Below, one piece after another: positions 16,335 to 26,100 of a stretch of 40,259 nucleotides of DNA. Below the pieces are notes generated by a model, which was not told where the DNA came from, did not search any database, and saw only the letters and a list, made by a program, of their open reading frames with translations. Position 1 is the first letter of the stretch; every line of letters starts with the position of its first letter. A program made the translations under genes and the position numbers. This DNA is from Megasphaera sp. (lineage in GTDB: Bacteria; Bacillota; Negativicutes; Veillonellales; Megasphaeraceae), in the NCBI GenBank assembly GCA_022649055.1, contig JALCNL010000010.1, positions 1-40,259 on the forward strand, given 5' to 3'.

Positions 16335-18317
16335 ATGGTGAAAAAAATTAACTGGCGGCGGTTAGCTGTAAGAGCGGCACTGGTAACTTTGTGTTGTTCT
16401 TTTTCTATTATTTCTTATGCAGAAGAATTCATGCCCGTCAGTGAGGTTCAGACTGGAATGACGGGATATGCTAAGACGGTTACGCATGGTACCGATATAG
16501 AGACTTTCTCTGTAGAGATATTGGGGGTTATGAAAAACAGCGGTCCCTCCGGTGATTTGATTTTAGCTAAATTTTCGGGTCCGCTGATTGATCAAACTGG
16601 GGGTATTGCGCAGGGAATGAGTGGCAGCCCTGTATATATTAACGGCAAATTGCTGGGTGCTATCGCTTATGGCTGGTCATTTACAAATTCAAAAATTGGT
16701 ATGATTACGCCTATTGGTGATATGTTAAAGTTGTGGAATGTGCCATCTAAAGAAGAAATACAGCCATTTAATGCCAGAGAAGCTTCTTTAGTACCGATAT
16801 CTACTCCTTTGATGACTTCCGGATTTGATGCTGCCTCTATGGCATGGATGCAAGACAAATTACCGCAATATAAATTTGTGCCTGTTGATACAGCAACAGC
16901 TGCAACTGACAACGCGGCATTTCCTTTGGAACCAGGAAGCTCTGTAGCGGCAGCATTAGTTAACGGTGATTTAAAATTAGGGGCTATTGGTACGGTAACC
17001 TATATTGATAATGATCATATTGTTGCGTTTGGACATCCGTTTTTAAAAAAAGGCAGCATTAATTATTTTATGCATAATGCTTATATTTTTACGATTGTCA
17101 ATAGTATGTCTAGTTCTTTTAAACTGGGTTCTGTTGGAGCGGAAGTCGGAAAAATAGAACAGGATCGCGGTGCGGGGATTGCAGGGGAGTACGGTAGACT
17201 TGCTCCAGGGATTCCTGTAATTATTCGCGTTCATGATGACGATACGGGGGCACAAAGCTTAAAACGGGTGAAAATTATTGAAGACAATGAGTTAACTCCG
17301 GTACTGACGGCTACCAGTGTATATAATGTCGTGAATAAGACGATTGACCGTTCCGGCGGAGGTACAGTGGAATTTGCATATACCATTCGTTCTTCTAAGG
17401 GACGCGACAAGGATATTACACGTCATAATATGTATTATTCCGAAGATAACGTGAATGAAAAAAGTATTGATGAATTATATAATGTGCTGGATATTTTAAA
17501 ACATAATGAATTTATTGATTATCCTATTCTTGATGTGGATATGTCGGTTGATATTACGCAAGCGAAAAAATCGGCTCGTATTATTGCAGCGACAGCGGCA
17601 CCTGTTGTGGCTAGTCCGGGAGATACGATTTATTTTAAGGTAACACTGCATCCGTATCGAGGGGCTGATGAAGTGAAAACCATGACATATACCGTCCCGG
17701 ATGATCAGCCGCTTGGTACTATGATGCTTGAAGTACGAGGTGGCGGCATTGTACCGCTGCCGTATCTGATTGAAAAACAGCGGTATAATTTGACGGATGA
17801 AATTATCGAACGGCTACGGCATTTTAAAGATTTTGGTCAGCTTAAGAAGGAAATCGAAACAAATGATGCGAATAATGACTTGGTTATTGAACCGTTAGAC
17901 CCAGGTATAAGCATGATTAATGATGGACATCAAACCATAAAAAAAGAAAAAATAAAGGGCAAGGAGCCGGCAGAACCTTCAAAAGATATTATAAAACCAG
18001 CAAAGAAAGGAGTGGTAGAAGAAACAAATGGTGATAAAAAATCTACGTTATCTACTCCTTATATTGTAACGGGTGACGGACAGATTGGCATCAAAATCGT
18101 GTCTAAGGAAAAAAGGGATGCTTTACTGGCTAAAAGTCATCAGCTTAATGAAGGGAAAGCTGTTATCGGAGAAGATCCGGGTAATACAGACAATACGGCA
18201 GCTGTTCAGAATAACGACTTGTTAGGGAAACAGTCAAGTGAAAATAAAAAAGATAGTCACAATAATAAAGATAATAGCAGCAAGGATGATAGGAGTATCA
18301 TTTTCAGCAGCTATTAA
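16335..18317 (+). CDS. Exported S55 (SpoIVB-like) serine protease domain protein
   Basis: This 660-residue exported protein has a signal peptide at about 1-29 (ISYA cleavage). The S55 peptidase core shows GMSGSPVYINGKLLGA at 94-109, with Ser98 (or Ser96) as candidate nucleophile, and the histidine loop IVAFGHPFLKKGSINYF with His234. The serine motif comes before the histidine motif, the reverse of the order in SpoIVB, where GMSGSP is near the C-terminus; large S55 proteins of non-spore-formers share this order. Residues 540-660 are Lys/Glu/Asn-rich and look disordered. AAGGAG lies just upstream. No sporulation genes are in the window, so the role is probably envelope processing. Target and activity are unknown. 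Confidence 0.85.
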   Translation: MVKKINWRRLAVRAALVTLCCSFSIISYAEEFMPVSEVQTGMTGYAKTVTHGTDIETFSVEILGVMKNSGPSGDLILAKFSGPLIDQTGGIAQGMSGSPVYINGKLLGAIAYGWSFTNSKIGMITPIGDMLKLWNVPSKEEIQPFNAREASLVPISTPLMTSGFDAASMAWMQDKLPQYKFVPVDTATAATDNAAFPLEPGSSVAAALVNGDLKLGAIGTVTYIDNDHIVAFGHPFLKKGSINYFMHNAYIFTIVNSMSSSFKLGSVGAEVGKIEQDRGAGIAGEYGRLAPGIPVIIRVHDDDTGAQSLKRVKIIEDNELTPVLTATSVYNVVNKTIDRSGGGTVEFAYTIRSSKGRDKDITRHNMYYSEDNVNEKSIDELYNVLDILKHNEFIDYPILDVDMSVDITQAKKSARIIAATAAPVVASPGDTIYFKVTLHPYRGADEVKTMTYTVPDDQPLGTMMLEVRGGGIVPLPYLIEKQRYNLTDEIIERLRHFKDFGQLKKEIETNDANNDLVIEPLDPGISMINDGHQTIKKEKIKGKEPAEPSKDIIKPAKKGVVEETNGDKKSTLSTPYIVTGDGQIGIKIVSKEKRDALLAKSHQLNEGKAVIGEDPGNTDNTAAVQNNDLLGKQSSENKKDSHNNKDNSSKDDRSIIFSSY

Positions 18318-18318
18318 A

Positions 18319-18366
18319 AATAACGATTATGATGGTGCGAAATACCTGTCATAATCGTTATTTTTT
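18319..18366 (+). terminator. Terminator after the S55 protease gene
   Basis: A perfect 14-pair stem (18319-18332 with 18349-18362) with a 16-base loop is followed by a T run. It ends the murA-to-protease unit. Confidence 0.9.
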
Positions 18367-18442
18367 AATACTATTTTTATAACTTAGAGTTTTTATTGAT
18401 AATTTAAAAGTCTGTAAAATATAACTTTGAACAGGCTCCAGC

Positions 18443-18471
18443 TTGATATTTACTTACATACATGGTATCAT
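18443..18471 (+). promoter_or_regulatory. Promoter of the outer-membrane supercluster
   Basis: TTGATA (18443-18448) and TATCAT (18466-18471) are 17 bases apart, with a TG one base ahead of the -10. It lies about 130 bases before the mlaE start and is the best promoter seen before the long run of envelope genes. Confidence 0.65.
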
Positions 18472-18601
18472 CTATTTTATGGAAACTCAAAATGGTTTAA
18501 AAGTTTTCTTCTGTATATGAGATAGTGTATTGAAAGGTTTTACATCTACTTCCAATGATGGTATAGTAAAATTGATAAGACATGGTGGAGGAGGGGTGTT
18601 T

Positions 18602-19366
18602 GTGCAGGAAATATTAGAGAAAATCGGTCGTTTTACTTTACATATATTTGAACAAGTAGGAGTTATTGCGATCCTTTTTATGCAGACATTGCGACAGCTT
18701 CCCAAAATCAATAGAAAGCTTACTATTGTCCAAATGGCACATCTTGGAGTTGATTCATTGCCGATTGTTAGTTTAACACTGCTATTTGCGGGAATGGTCA
18801 TGACGCTGCAAATTGTGGATATATTATTGCGTTATGGAGCACAATCGACATTAGGCGGAATTATGTCTGTTGGAATGGGGCGGGAATTAGGCCCTATCTT
18901 AACCGGTGTTGTTGTTGCCGGCCGTTGTGGAGCTGCCATGACAGCCGAAATAGGGACGATGAAGGTGACTGAACAAATTGATGCACTTCGTTGCATGGCA
19001 ACCGATCCGGTAGCATATCTTGTTGTTCCGCGGTTTGTGGCCTGTGTCATCATGGTGCCTGTTCTTGCGTTATATGGGTATATTATCGGTACTGGCGGCG
19101 GCTACGTTGTATCTACTTTTTTGGCGGGACTTACAACGTATACATATATTAATTCCATCGAAGTTTTTACGGCAGTCAGTGATGTGGTATATGGTATGAT
19201 TAAAGCAATGTTCTTCGGCGGCATTATTTCTTTGATCGCCTGTTATGAGGGGATGCATTGTAAAAGCGGGGCCGAAGGAGTAGGACAGGCTACGACCCGA
19301 TCCGTTGTAACCTCTATTATTTTTATTTTTATTTGTAATTATTTATTATCCATTATTTTGTACTAG
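18602..19366 (+). CDS. mlaE: MlaE-type phospholipid transport permease
   Basis: This 254-residue inner-membrane permease is the transmembrane part of the Mla ABC transporter, which moves phospholipids between the two membranes. It has the MlaE hallmark GRELGPILTGVVVAGRCGAAMTAE and the coupling segment KVTEQIDALRCMATDP, with about five or six hydrophobic spans. The frame is open from 18530, but GTG at 18602 has TGGAGGAGG 7 bases upstream and gives the usual family length; GTG at 18596 is the close alternative. The mlaF ribosome site overlaps its stop codon. Confidence 0.93.
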   Translation: MQEILEKIGRFTLHIFEQVGVIAILFMQTLRQLPKINRKLTIVQMAHLGVDSLPIVSLTLLFAGMVMTLQIVDILLRYGAQSTLGGIMSVGMGRELGPILTGVVVAGRCGAAMTAEIGTMKVTEQIDALRCMATDPVAYLVVPRFVACVIMVPVLALYGYIIGTGGGYVVSTFLAGLTTYTYINSIEVFTAVSDVVYGMIKAMFFGGIISLIACYEGMHCKSGAEGVGQATTRSVVTSIIFIFICNYLLSIILY

Positions 19367-19375
19367 GAGATGCAT

Positions 19376-20128
19376 ATGATCAGATTGCAAGATGTAACCG
19401 TGGTGTATGGCAGCCGGGTTATCCTGGACCATATCAACCTAGATGTCCGAAAGGGCGAAACATTAGCTATTCTAGGTGCCAGCGGATCTGGCAAAAGTAC
19501 AATATTAAAACTTATTATTGGGCTACAGAAACCTACCAGCGGACATATCTTTATTAATGATGTTGATGTGACAGCGTATACCGAGGAGCAAATGATTGCT
19601 GTTAGGCAGTGCATGGGTATGGTTTTTCAATATTCTGCACTTTTTGACTCGATGTCTGTCGGCGAAAATGTAGCATTTGGTCTTAGGCAGCATACCAAAT
19701 ATGATGATGTGAAAATTCAAACTATTGTTAAAGAAAAGCTCCATCTAGTGGGATTGGACAATATCGAACAAATGATGCCGAATGATTTATCCGGCGGCAT
19801 GAAAAAAAGAGTCAGTTTGGCACGTGCTATTGTTTTAGATCCATCACTTATTCTCTATGATGAACCGACAGCAGGGCTGGATCCGCTTCGCTGTATGGAT
19901 ATTAATAAGCTTATTGTCGGCATGCAGCAGCATTTGCAAGCAACATCTATCGTGGTTACACATGATATGGATTCGGCTTTTTATGTCGCTGATCGCCTGG
20001 CTCTTTTACAGGATGGAAAATTTTTGGTTGTTGCTCCTAAAGATGAATTTCGTAAGTGTGAAAATAGGGATGTACAACTGTTTATCCATGGTGGGGTACT
20101 TCCAGAAGAAGGAGGACGAGCTAAATGA
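19376..20128 (+). CDS. mlaF: MlaF-type ABC transporter ATPase
   Basis: This 250-residue ATPase powers the Mla transporter from the cytoplasmic side. Walker A GASGSGKST is at 34-42, the Q-loop follows in GMVFQYSALFDSMSV, the signature LSGGMKKRVSLARA is near 138, Walker B ILYDEPTAGLDP near 158, and the H-loop is VVTHDMDS. ATG at 19376 is chosen because TAGGAG abuts the ATG at 19370 but lies 7 bases from this one. It overlaps mlaD by four bases (ATGA). Confidence 0.95.
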   Translation: MIRLQDVTVVYGSRVILDHINLDVRKGETLAILGASGSGKSTILKLIIGLQKPTSGHIFINDVDVTAYTEEQMIAVRQCMGMVFQYSALFDSMSVGENVAFGLRQHTKYDDVKIQTIVKEKLHLVGLDNIEQMMPNDLSGGMKKRVSLARAIVLDPSLILYDEPTAGLDPLRCMDINKLIVGMQQHLQATSIVVTHDMDSAFYVADRLALLQDGKFLVVAPKDEFRKCENRDVQLFIHGGVLPEEGGRAK

Positions 20129-21378
20129 AATGGACTGCAGAAGCAAAAGTTGGATTAGTAACGGTCATTGGCATCATTATTTTTACCTATGTTGTTCTTG
20201 ACCTTGCCCATGCGGAAATTTTTGGTAAGCCCGGTTTTGAAATACATGTCGTATTTGCGGATGCCAATGGCTTGAAATCCGGCAATGCTGTCCGGTATGT
20301 AGGGGTTCATGTAGGAAAAGTGGAAAGTATATCAACTACTAAATATGGGGTAGATGCTAAAATTAAATTAGATAAGGGAACTGAAATCCCTAAAGATTCC
20401 AAGGTTATCGTAGCAACAGATGGATTGCTCGGTGAAAAAATTATTCAAATTACTCCGGGAGAAGATTCCAGTCATTTATTAACTGATGGAGATTATATAT
20501 ATGGAACAGCTGGCCAGAGTATGGATGACATGATGAAGAGTGCTAACACATTAATGACTAGTGTCAATGATATGATGAAGAATGTTAATGCCGTTATCGG
20601 AGATGATAAAACACAGGAAGCTATGCGTGGAACTATTCGCAATTCTGAATTACTGACGGGGAATATGAACGCTATCGTGCAAGGAAATGCTGGAAATATA
20701 CAAGCCATTACGGCGAATATGGCAGCCATTACGACATCTATGAACGATGTGGCCTCACAACTTCAGCAATCATCTCAGGCTATAGATGGGGATGGGGCGA
20801 CTTCGCAGAACATCCGAGCAACAGCTGCCAATGTGAAAGACATTACAGAACGAGTTGAAAAAGTAGCGTCTTCAATGGAAAAAATAACTAATGACCCAGC
20901 GAGTCAGGCTGATTTAAAAACAACACTGCACAATACGGCGCAGATTTCTACAAAAGTAAATAACATTCTTGGAAATAGCAAAATTACAGTACAAGGTGAA
21001 GCTGGAATGTTGTATAATGATACTAAAAGTGAAAGCGGTGCCAATGTAAATTTTAAGGTGTACCGTGACAAATCTTTTGCTCTTATCGGAGCGGAAAATA
21101 TTGGAAACGGTACAGCACTGAATTTACAGTACGGCTATCATGAAAATTTATTTGAACGACGGATAGGAATCATTAATGGTAATTTAGGTGCCGGCATTGA
21201 TTTTGGAGTAAATGGTCCGTTTCGTGTATCACTGGAGGGATATAATCCTAACGAATGGCGCTATCGCATTAAAGCGCAGTACAAAATTTTACCGAATATC
21301 TATCTTTTTGGCCAATTTACGCGACCAATGGAACGGAGTGATGGCGGTAATTATTATGGTGTCAACTATACTTTTTAA
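20125..21378 (+). CDS. mlaD: MlaD with MCE domain, long helix and C-terminal beta-barrel
   Basis: This 417-residue lipid-binding component has one N-terminal membrane anchor (about 8-27) and an MCE domain (about 37-112: FEIHVVFADANGLKSGNAVRYVGV). A long polar helical region (about 130-285, rich in Asn, Thr, Met and Ala) follows. Residues 286-417 form about ten alternating strands and end YYGVNYTF, the aromatic terminus expected of an outer-membrane barrel. E. coli MlaD (about 183 residues) lacks the last two parts. This architecture, one protein spanning the envelope, has been described for Veillonella parvula as a transenvelope bridge for phospholipids. It is the third gene of the mla set, with tolC next. 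Confidence 0.93.
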   Translation: MKWTAEAKVGLVTVIGIIIFTYVVLDLAHAEIFGKPGFEIHVVFADANGLKSGNAVRYVGVHVGKVESISTTKYGVDAKIKLDKGTEIPKDSKVIVATDGLLGEKIIQITPGEDSSHLLTDGDYIYGTAGQSMDDMMKSANTLMTSVNDMMKNVNAVIGDDKTQEAMRGTIRNSELLTGNMNAIVQGNAGNIQAITANMAAITTSMNDVASQLQQSSQAIDGDGATSQNIRATAANVKDITERVEKVASSMEKITNDPASQADLKTTLHNTAQISTKVNNILGNSKITVQGEAGMLYNDTKSESGANVNFKVYRDKSFALIGAENIGNGTALNLQYGYHENLFERRIGIINGNLGAGIDFGVNGPFRVSLEGYNPNEWRYRIKAQYKILPNIYLFGQFTRPMERSDGGNYYGVNYTF

Positions 21379-21424
21379 AAAGCATAGTCATAATATTAAG
21401 ATATAAATGATGGGGGTACCCAAG

Positions 21425-23032
21425 ATGAACCAGAAATTGTATAAACAGTTATTCATTGTGATGATGATTACGGCGGCAGGAGCTGTTAGTGCCGGTGCAA
21501 GAGATACGACTGCTGGTGTAGAACCAGTTATTTTGCCTACAGATAGCCAAATTGCTGCTGCAAAAAAACAGGCAGAGATTAAAGCAGCCAAATCCGCTAG
21601 TGTTGTATCAGCTGGAGATGATGTATCACCGGTATTGCGGGAATCAATAGCGCAAAAGATGTATGAAGAAAGACAGTCAGCTCTGGCAAAAGCTAAGAAA
21701 AATGGAGAAGAACCGGTCATAACAGTAGGCCGTGTTTCTCCGAATCAAACAGTAGAACTGACATTGCCAAAAACAATTGCTATGGCACTCAATTATAATC
21801 GAGATATCAAGATTGCTCATTATGATTTAAAGCAGTCAGAATACTCTATTGATCAGGCTCGGGCGGGTTTGATGCCTAGTGTTGATTACACATGGTCTGG
21901 TGCTCGTGCAGAGACGCATACAAAAGTGTTAGATCTTACTCCTACCGGCATAATAACACGAAATATTGACTCTATTGGCAACAGTTTTACAAATACGCTT
22001 GCTGTCAGTCTTCCCTTATATACGGGTGGTCTGGTGGAAGGTAATATTGCGGTAGCTAAGCTGGGTAAGGTTTCTTCTCAAGAAGATATTTTACGTGTGG
22101 AACAGGCGACGAAATTATCAGCGGTAGAAGGATATTTTGGGTTATTGGCATACCAAGAATTAAAAGATGTTTATGATGAATCCGTGACAAATTTACAGGG
22201 ACATGTTGATAATGTTACTGCGCAGTATGATGTAGGAACGGTAGCTAAATTGGATGTTTTGAGTTCGGATGTATCCTTGGCAAATGCCAAGACGAATGCT
22301 GTCACGGCGGCAAATAATGTGGCCAATGCGGAAGCCAGTTTAAATAATATTTTAGGATTACCGCTGCAAACTAAGCTTGTGGTTGCTGATCATCGGCTTC
22401 CTTTTGATGCATATGATATTTCTTTGGATGAAGCAATTGATTATGCCATGAAATATCGCCCGGAGGTCATCCAAGCTGACTTGGCTGTCCGTGAAGCTAG
22501 AGAAAATATTGGAATTGCTGAAGCGGGACATAAACCTACGGTGTCTGTGGGAGCTTCCAATGATTGGTCCAATAGTGATTTTCCCGGCAGTGGCAACGGC
22601 GCGTGGACAATTAGTGGCGGTATTACGTACAGTCTTTTTGACGGGGGCGCTACTAATGCAAAGATAAAGATTGCCAAGGAAAAATATTTAGCGGCGTTGG
22701 AAACCGAACAGAAAACACGAGAATCAGTGCAATTACAAGTAAAAGAAGCGTATTTAGCTATTCGCAGTGCTGCGCAGCGTGTCGAAGCTACGAAGACGTC
22801 TGTAAATCAGGCAGAAGAAAGCTTTAAAATTGCCCGTGTACGGTATCAAGCAGGTGTCGGCATTAACTTGGATGTTTTGGATGCACAATTGAATTTAAAT
22901 CAAGCTAAAACTAATAATATACAAGCACTATATGATTATAATGTCGGCATTGCAACATTGGAACAAGTTATGGGGGTAGATGTTCGATCCGGTGTAGTAC
23001 ATCCAGCGGCGGATATAGCTGGTAATTTATAA
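21425..23032 (+). CDS. tolC: TolC-family outer-membrane channel protein
   Basis: This 535-residue protein has a signal peptide (about 1-23) and an Ala/Lys-rich lead-in. Two outer-membrane-efflux repeats lie at about 120-320 and 340-515, seen in VELTLPKTIAMALNYNRDIKIAHYDLKQSE and ISLDEAIDYAMKYRPEVIQADLAVREA. Such proteins form trimeric barrels with a long periplasmic helical tunnel for efflux or type I secretion. ATG at 21425 is taken because GGGGG lies 8 bases upstream; the in-frame codon at 21407 would lengthen the signal peptide without a ribosome site. No matching membrane fusion protein or inner-membrane pump is nearby, so it may serve the Mla/Tam machinery or a distant pump. Confidence 0.92.
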   Translation: MNQKLYKQLFIVMMITAAGAVSAGARDTTAGVEPVILPTDSQIAAAKKQAEIKAAKSASVVSAGDDVSPVLRESIAQKMYEERQSALAKAKKNGEEPVITVGRVSPNQTVELTLPKTIAMALNYNRDIKIAHYDLKQSEYSIDQARAGLMPSVDYTWSGARAETHTKVLDLTPTGIITRNIDSIGNSFTNTLAVSLPLYTGGLVEGNIAVAKLGKVSSQEDILRVEQATKLSAVEGYFGLLAYQELKDVYDESVTNLQGHVDNVTAQYDVGTVAKLDVLSSDVSLANAKTNAVTAANNVANAEASLNNILGLPLQTKLVVADHRLPFDAYDISLDEAIDYAMKYRPEVIQADLAVREARENIGIAEAGHKPTVSVGASNDWSNSDFPGSGNGAWTISGGITYSLFDGGATNAKIKIAKEKYLAALETEQKTRESVQLQVKEAYLAIRSAAQRVEATKTSVNQAEESFKIARVRYQAGVGINLDVLDAQLNLNQAKTNNIQALYDYNVGIATLEQVMGVDVRSGVVHPAADIAGNL

Positions 23033-23109
23033 ACTAAGATATAATTGTAGAAAAATTACATATATGGCGGTTTTCCTTGATTTTAGTAAGGAGCATGTCG
23101 TAAAATGGA

Positions 23110-23143
23110 GAGAGAATTGTATGAAAGCAGTTCTCTCTTTCTT
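23110..23143 (+). terminator. Hairpin between tolC and tamB, possible leaky terminator
   Basis: GAGAGAATTG (23110-23119) pairs with CAGTTCTCTC (23128-23137) around an 8-base loop and is followed by TTTCTT. The T run is interrupted, so it may only reduce read-through or serve as a processing site inside the cluster. Confidence 0.45.
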
Positions 23144-23164
23144 ATATCTGATGGAGGCCGGCGG

Positions 23165-26100
23165 ATGAAACGGAAATGGATTGCCTTGGCTGTCATTGCA
23201 TCATTTTTGGCGGTGCTTTTTTCCTTGTGGCGGGAAAAACCGGTTTTGATACAGTACGTATCGACGACCATTACAACAACATTAAATGAACACATTAACG
23301 GCACTTTTTCTTTTTCTGCTATGGATGTGTCGTTAACTGGTAAAATTTTTCTGTATGATCCCTTAATTAAGGATACGCAGGGACGAACTGTTATTACAGG
23401 AAACAATGTGGAAATACAGGTTAATCCTTGGCAGATGGCTAAGTTAGCGGCTGCCGGTGATAATGTAGTACCTTCTGTACAGACGGTTACCGTTGCTGCA
23501 CCCGTAGTTCATATTTGGGAAAATACACCGGGACAATGGAATATTGCATCGCTTATTAAGAAAAATGCCAATATGGGCGATTCAGGATTTCGGGCGGTTA
23601 TTTATGCTAAAAATGGTACTATAAAAGCAGCAACAAGTGATGGAATGTCTGTTCAAGCCGATTCTTGTGAGGGTATGGTGGATTTTTCTTCATACCCGGA
23701 TATCTATGGACAAATAGCAATGCATGTTGATGGAGAGTCAATAATTGCTTCGGGACATTATACTTCGACGCACAAGTATGATATAAAACTTCGTGGGGAC
23801 GCTGTAAAAGCGGCTTATGTGGTACCTTTTATGCCGGAAACCGCAGATGTAAAAGTTGAACAGGGAATAATTAAAAATATCAGTGCTCATATTGTGCAAA
23901 ATCATCGCGGAATGATGATTTCCGGTAATGCCGATATTCAGAATGGAATGGTGAATGTGCATGGGTATGAGATAGATTCGTTGACTGGACATGTAGGCTT
24001 GACCACCAATGAGGTCACTTTAAGAAACATCAGCGGAAATGTAAATGGGCAGGCGGTTCATCTTGATGGTGTCGTCAAGACCAATGCAGAAACTCCGGTT
24101 TTTCAGTTAGATGTACGGGCTCCATCTGTAGATATCGCTGCGGTGATTCCGAATATGAGCATGCCAGTTAGCGGCTCTGTTGGTATACACGCTCGTTTGT
24201 GGGGAACCGTGGATGCTCTTCATGCCTCTGGCACGATTGCACTGCAGTCTATTGACGCACAAGGTATTGTAATGCAGCATGGTCATGTGGATTTTTCTTA
24301 TGAAAATGAAATTTTCTTTATCAACCAAGCTTCGGCAGATGTTGCAGAAGGGGCTGTTCAAGGCAGTGGTTCTTACTCTTGGAAAAACGGCGATTACAAT
24401 GCTAAAATTCAATTTAAGAATATATGTCTTACTGATATTCCTCAGGTACCAACTTCGATCATGGGTACGTTTTCCGGAGCAATTGAGGCGGCAGGAAATA
24501 TAAATAGTGGTTCCCTATATGGACAAGGGCATGTTGATGCTGATGATCTTTCTTATAATGGATGGGAAGCACAGCAGGCACAGCTTGATTTTTCCTATAA
24601 TGATGGATTGTTGCATATTTTGAATGCCAAAGCAGAGGTACAGGGGGGAACAATACAAGCTGATGGAACGTATGATTGGGATAAAGGCATATCTGACATT
24701 CGCTTCCATGCTGTGAACATGCCTCTTTCTTTATTTAGTGCGTATGTATCAACACCTTTGACGGGAAATGTTTCTGCGATTGGGCGTATATATGGGACGG
24801 AACCTAGTTGGAGTGTGAATTTTCATGCTGTGACCGGTTCAATTAAAAATGTCCCTTTTGATAATGTGAATGGCGTTCTTACTGGTAAGGGGCAGCATAT
24901 TGATATACCTTTTATACAGTGGCAGTATAAGGATGAATATCAAAAAGCCATGGGTATGATTGATCTTGGTACGAGAGAAATTGAAATTTCACTTGATACC
25001 CAGCATATGAGATTGGAAAAATTACTTTCTTTAGCAGAAGTGAACATGCCTCTTACCGGGTGGGTACAGAATCATGTGGAAGTGAAGGGCACGTTGGATG
25101 ACCCGTCTGCTGTAGGCGAATTTCAATTGACGGAGGGGTCTGCCTATGGGTATTTGTACAAAAGTGTATCAGCTAATTATAAACTTTCCAAGGGAATCGT
25201 TACTCTTTCTAATGGTGATCTTGCTGCTTATGATTCACATATCAGATTTTATGGTACAGCAGGTGATCGACTAGCGATTCATGTCGAATCTCCTGATCTT
25301 GATGTTTCTCGCATTATGCCGCATATACAAACTCAAAAATCGGGTATTGTCAATATATCTGCATATATTGGAGGAACGTTCGATAATCCGACGGCAACAG
25401 GTGTTGTTAGATCGCAGCGTTTGGTTGTCAACAATATTCCGGTGACAGATTTGAAAAGTGATTTTGGCTATTATGATGGGATTATACGATTGCAAGACTT
25501 GCAGTTTAAACAAAATGGTGGATTTTACCAAGCGAATGCTAGTTATAAACCATCGACAGATTGGATTAAAGCCAGAGCTTCTGTGATGTCAGGAGATATA
25601 GAGAGTTGGCTGAAACTGTTAAATCTTCCAGTAAAAGATGTCAGTGGAAAAATAGATGGCAATATTTCTATTGATGGAACGGTACATGATCCGCAGGGTA
25701 AAATAAAAGGGAAAATAACACAAGCTGGTATGGCGGGTTTTCCAGTACAACCTACAGATATTGATATACAACTTGATAAAGGAGTTGTTGAAGTAAATAA
25801 ACTGGCTATTGCGGTTGATAACGGCGTGCTGGCAGCTCAAGGAACCTATGCTTTACATGGTCCTGTGCATTTACAGGTAGGAAGCCGCAATTTTTCTTCA
25901 AAAATTTTGACAGATATTTTGGGGAAAAATAATATTGATGTAGATACACGGATTGATTGTGCGGCGGATGTCAGCGGTGCAAGTGATCATCCGCAGGTTG
26001 ATATGTCGGTACAATTTAATGGAGGTACCATTAATGGAATTTCATTTACAAATATCTTTGGACTGATAAATGTGCGTGATGGTATCATTCATATAAATCA

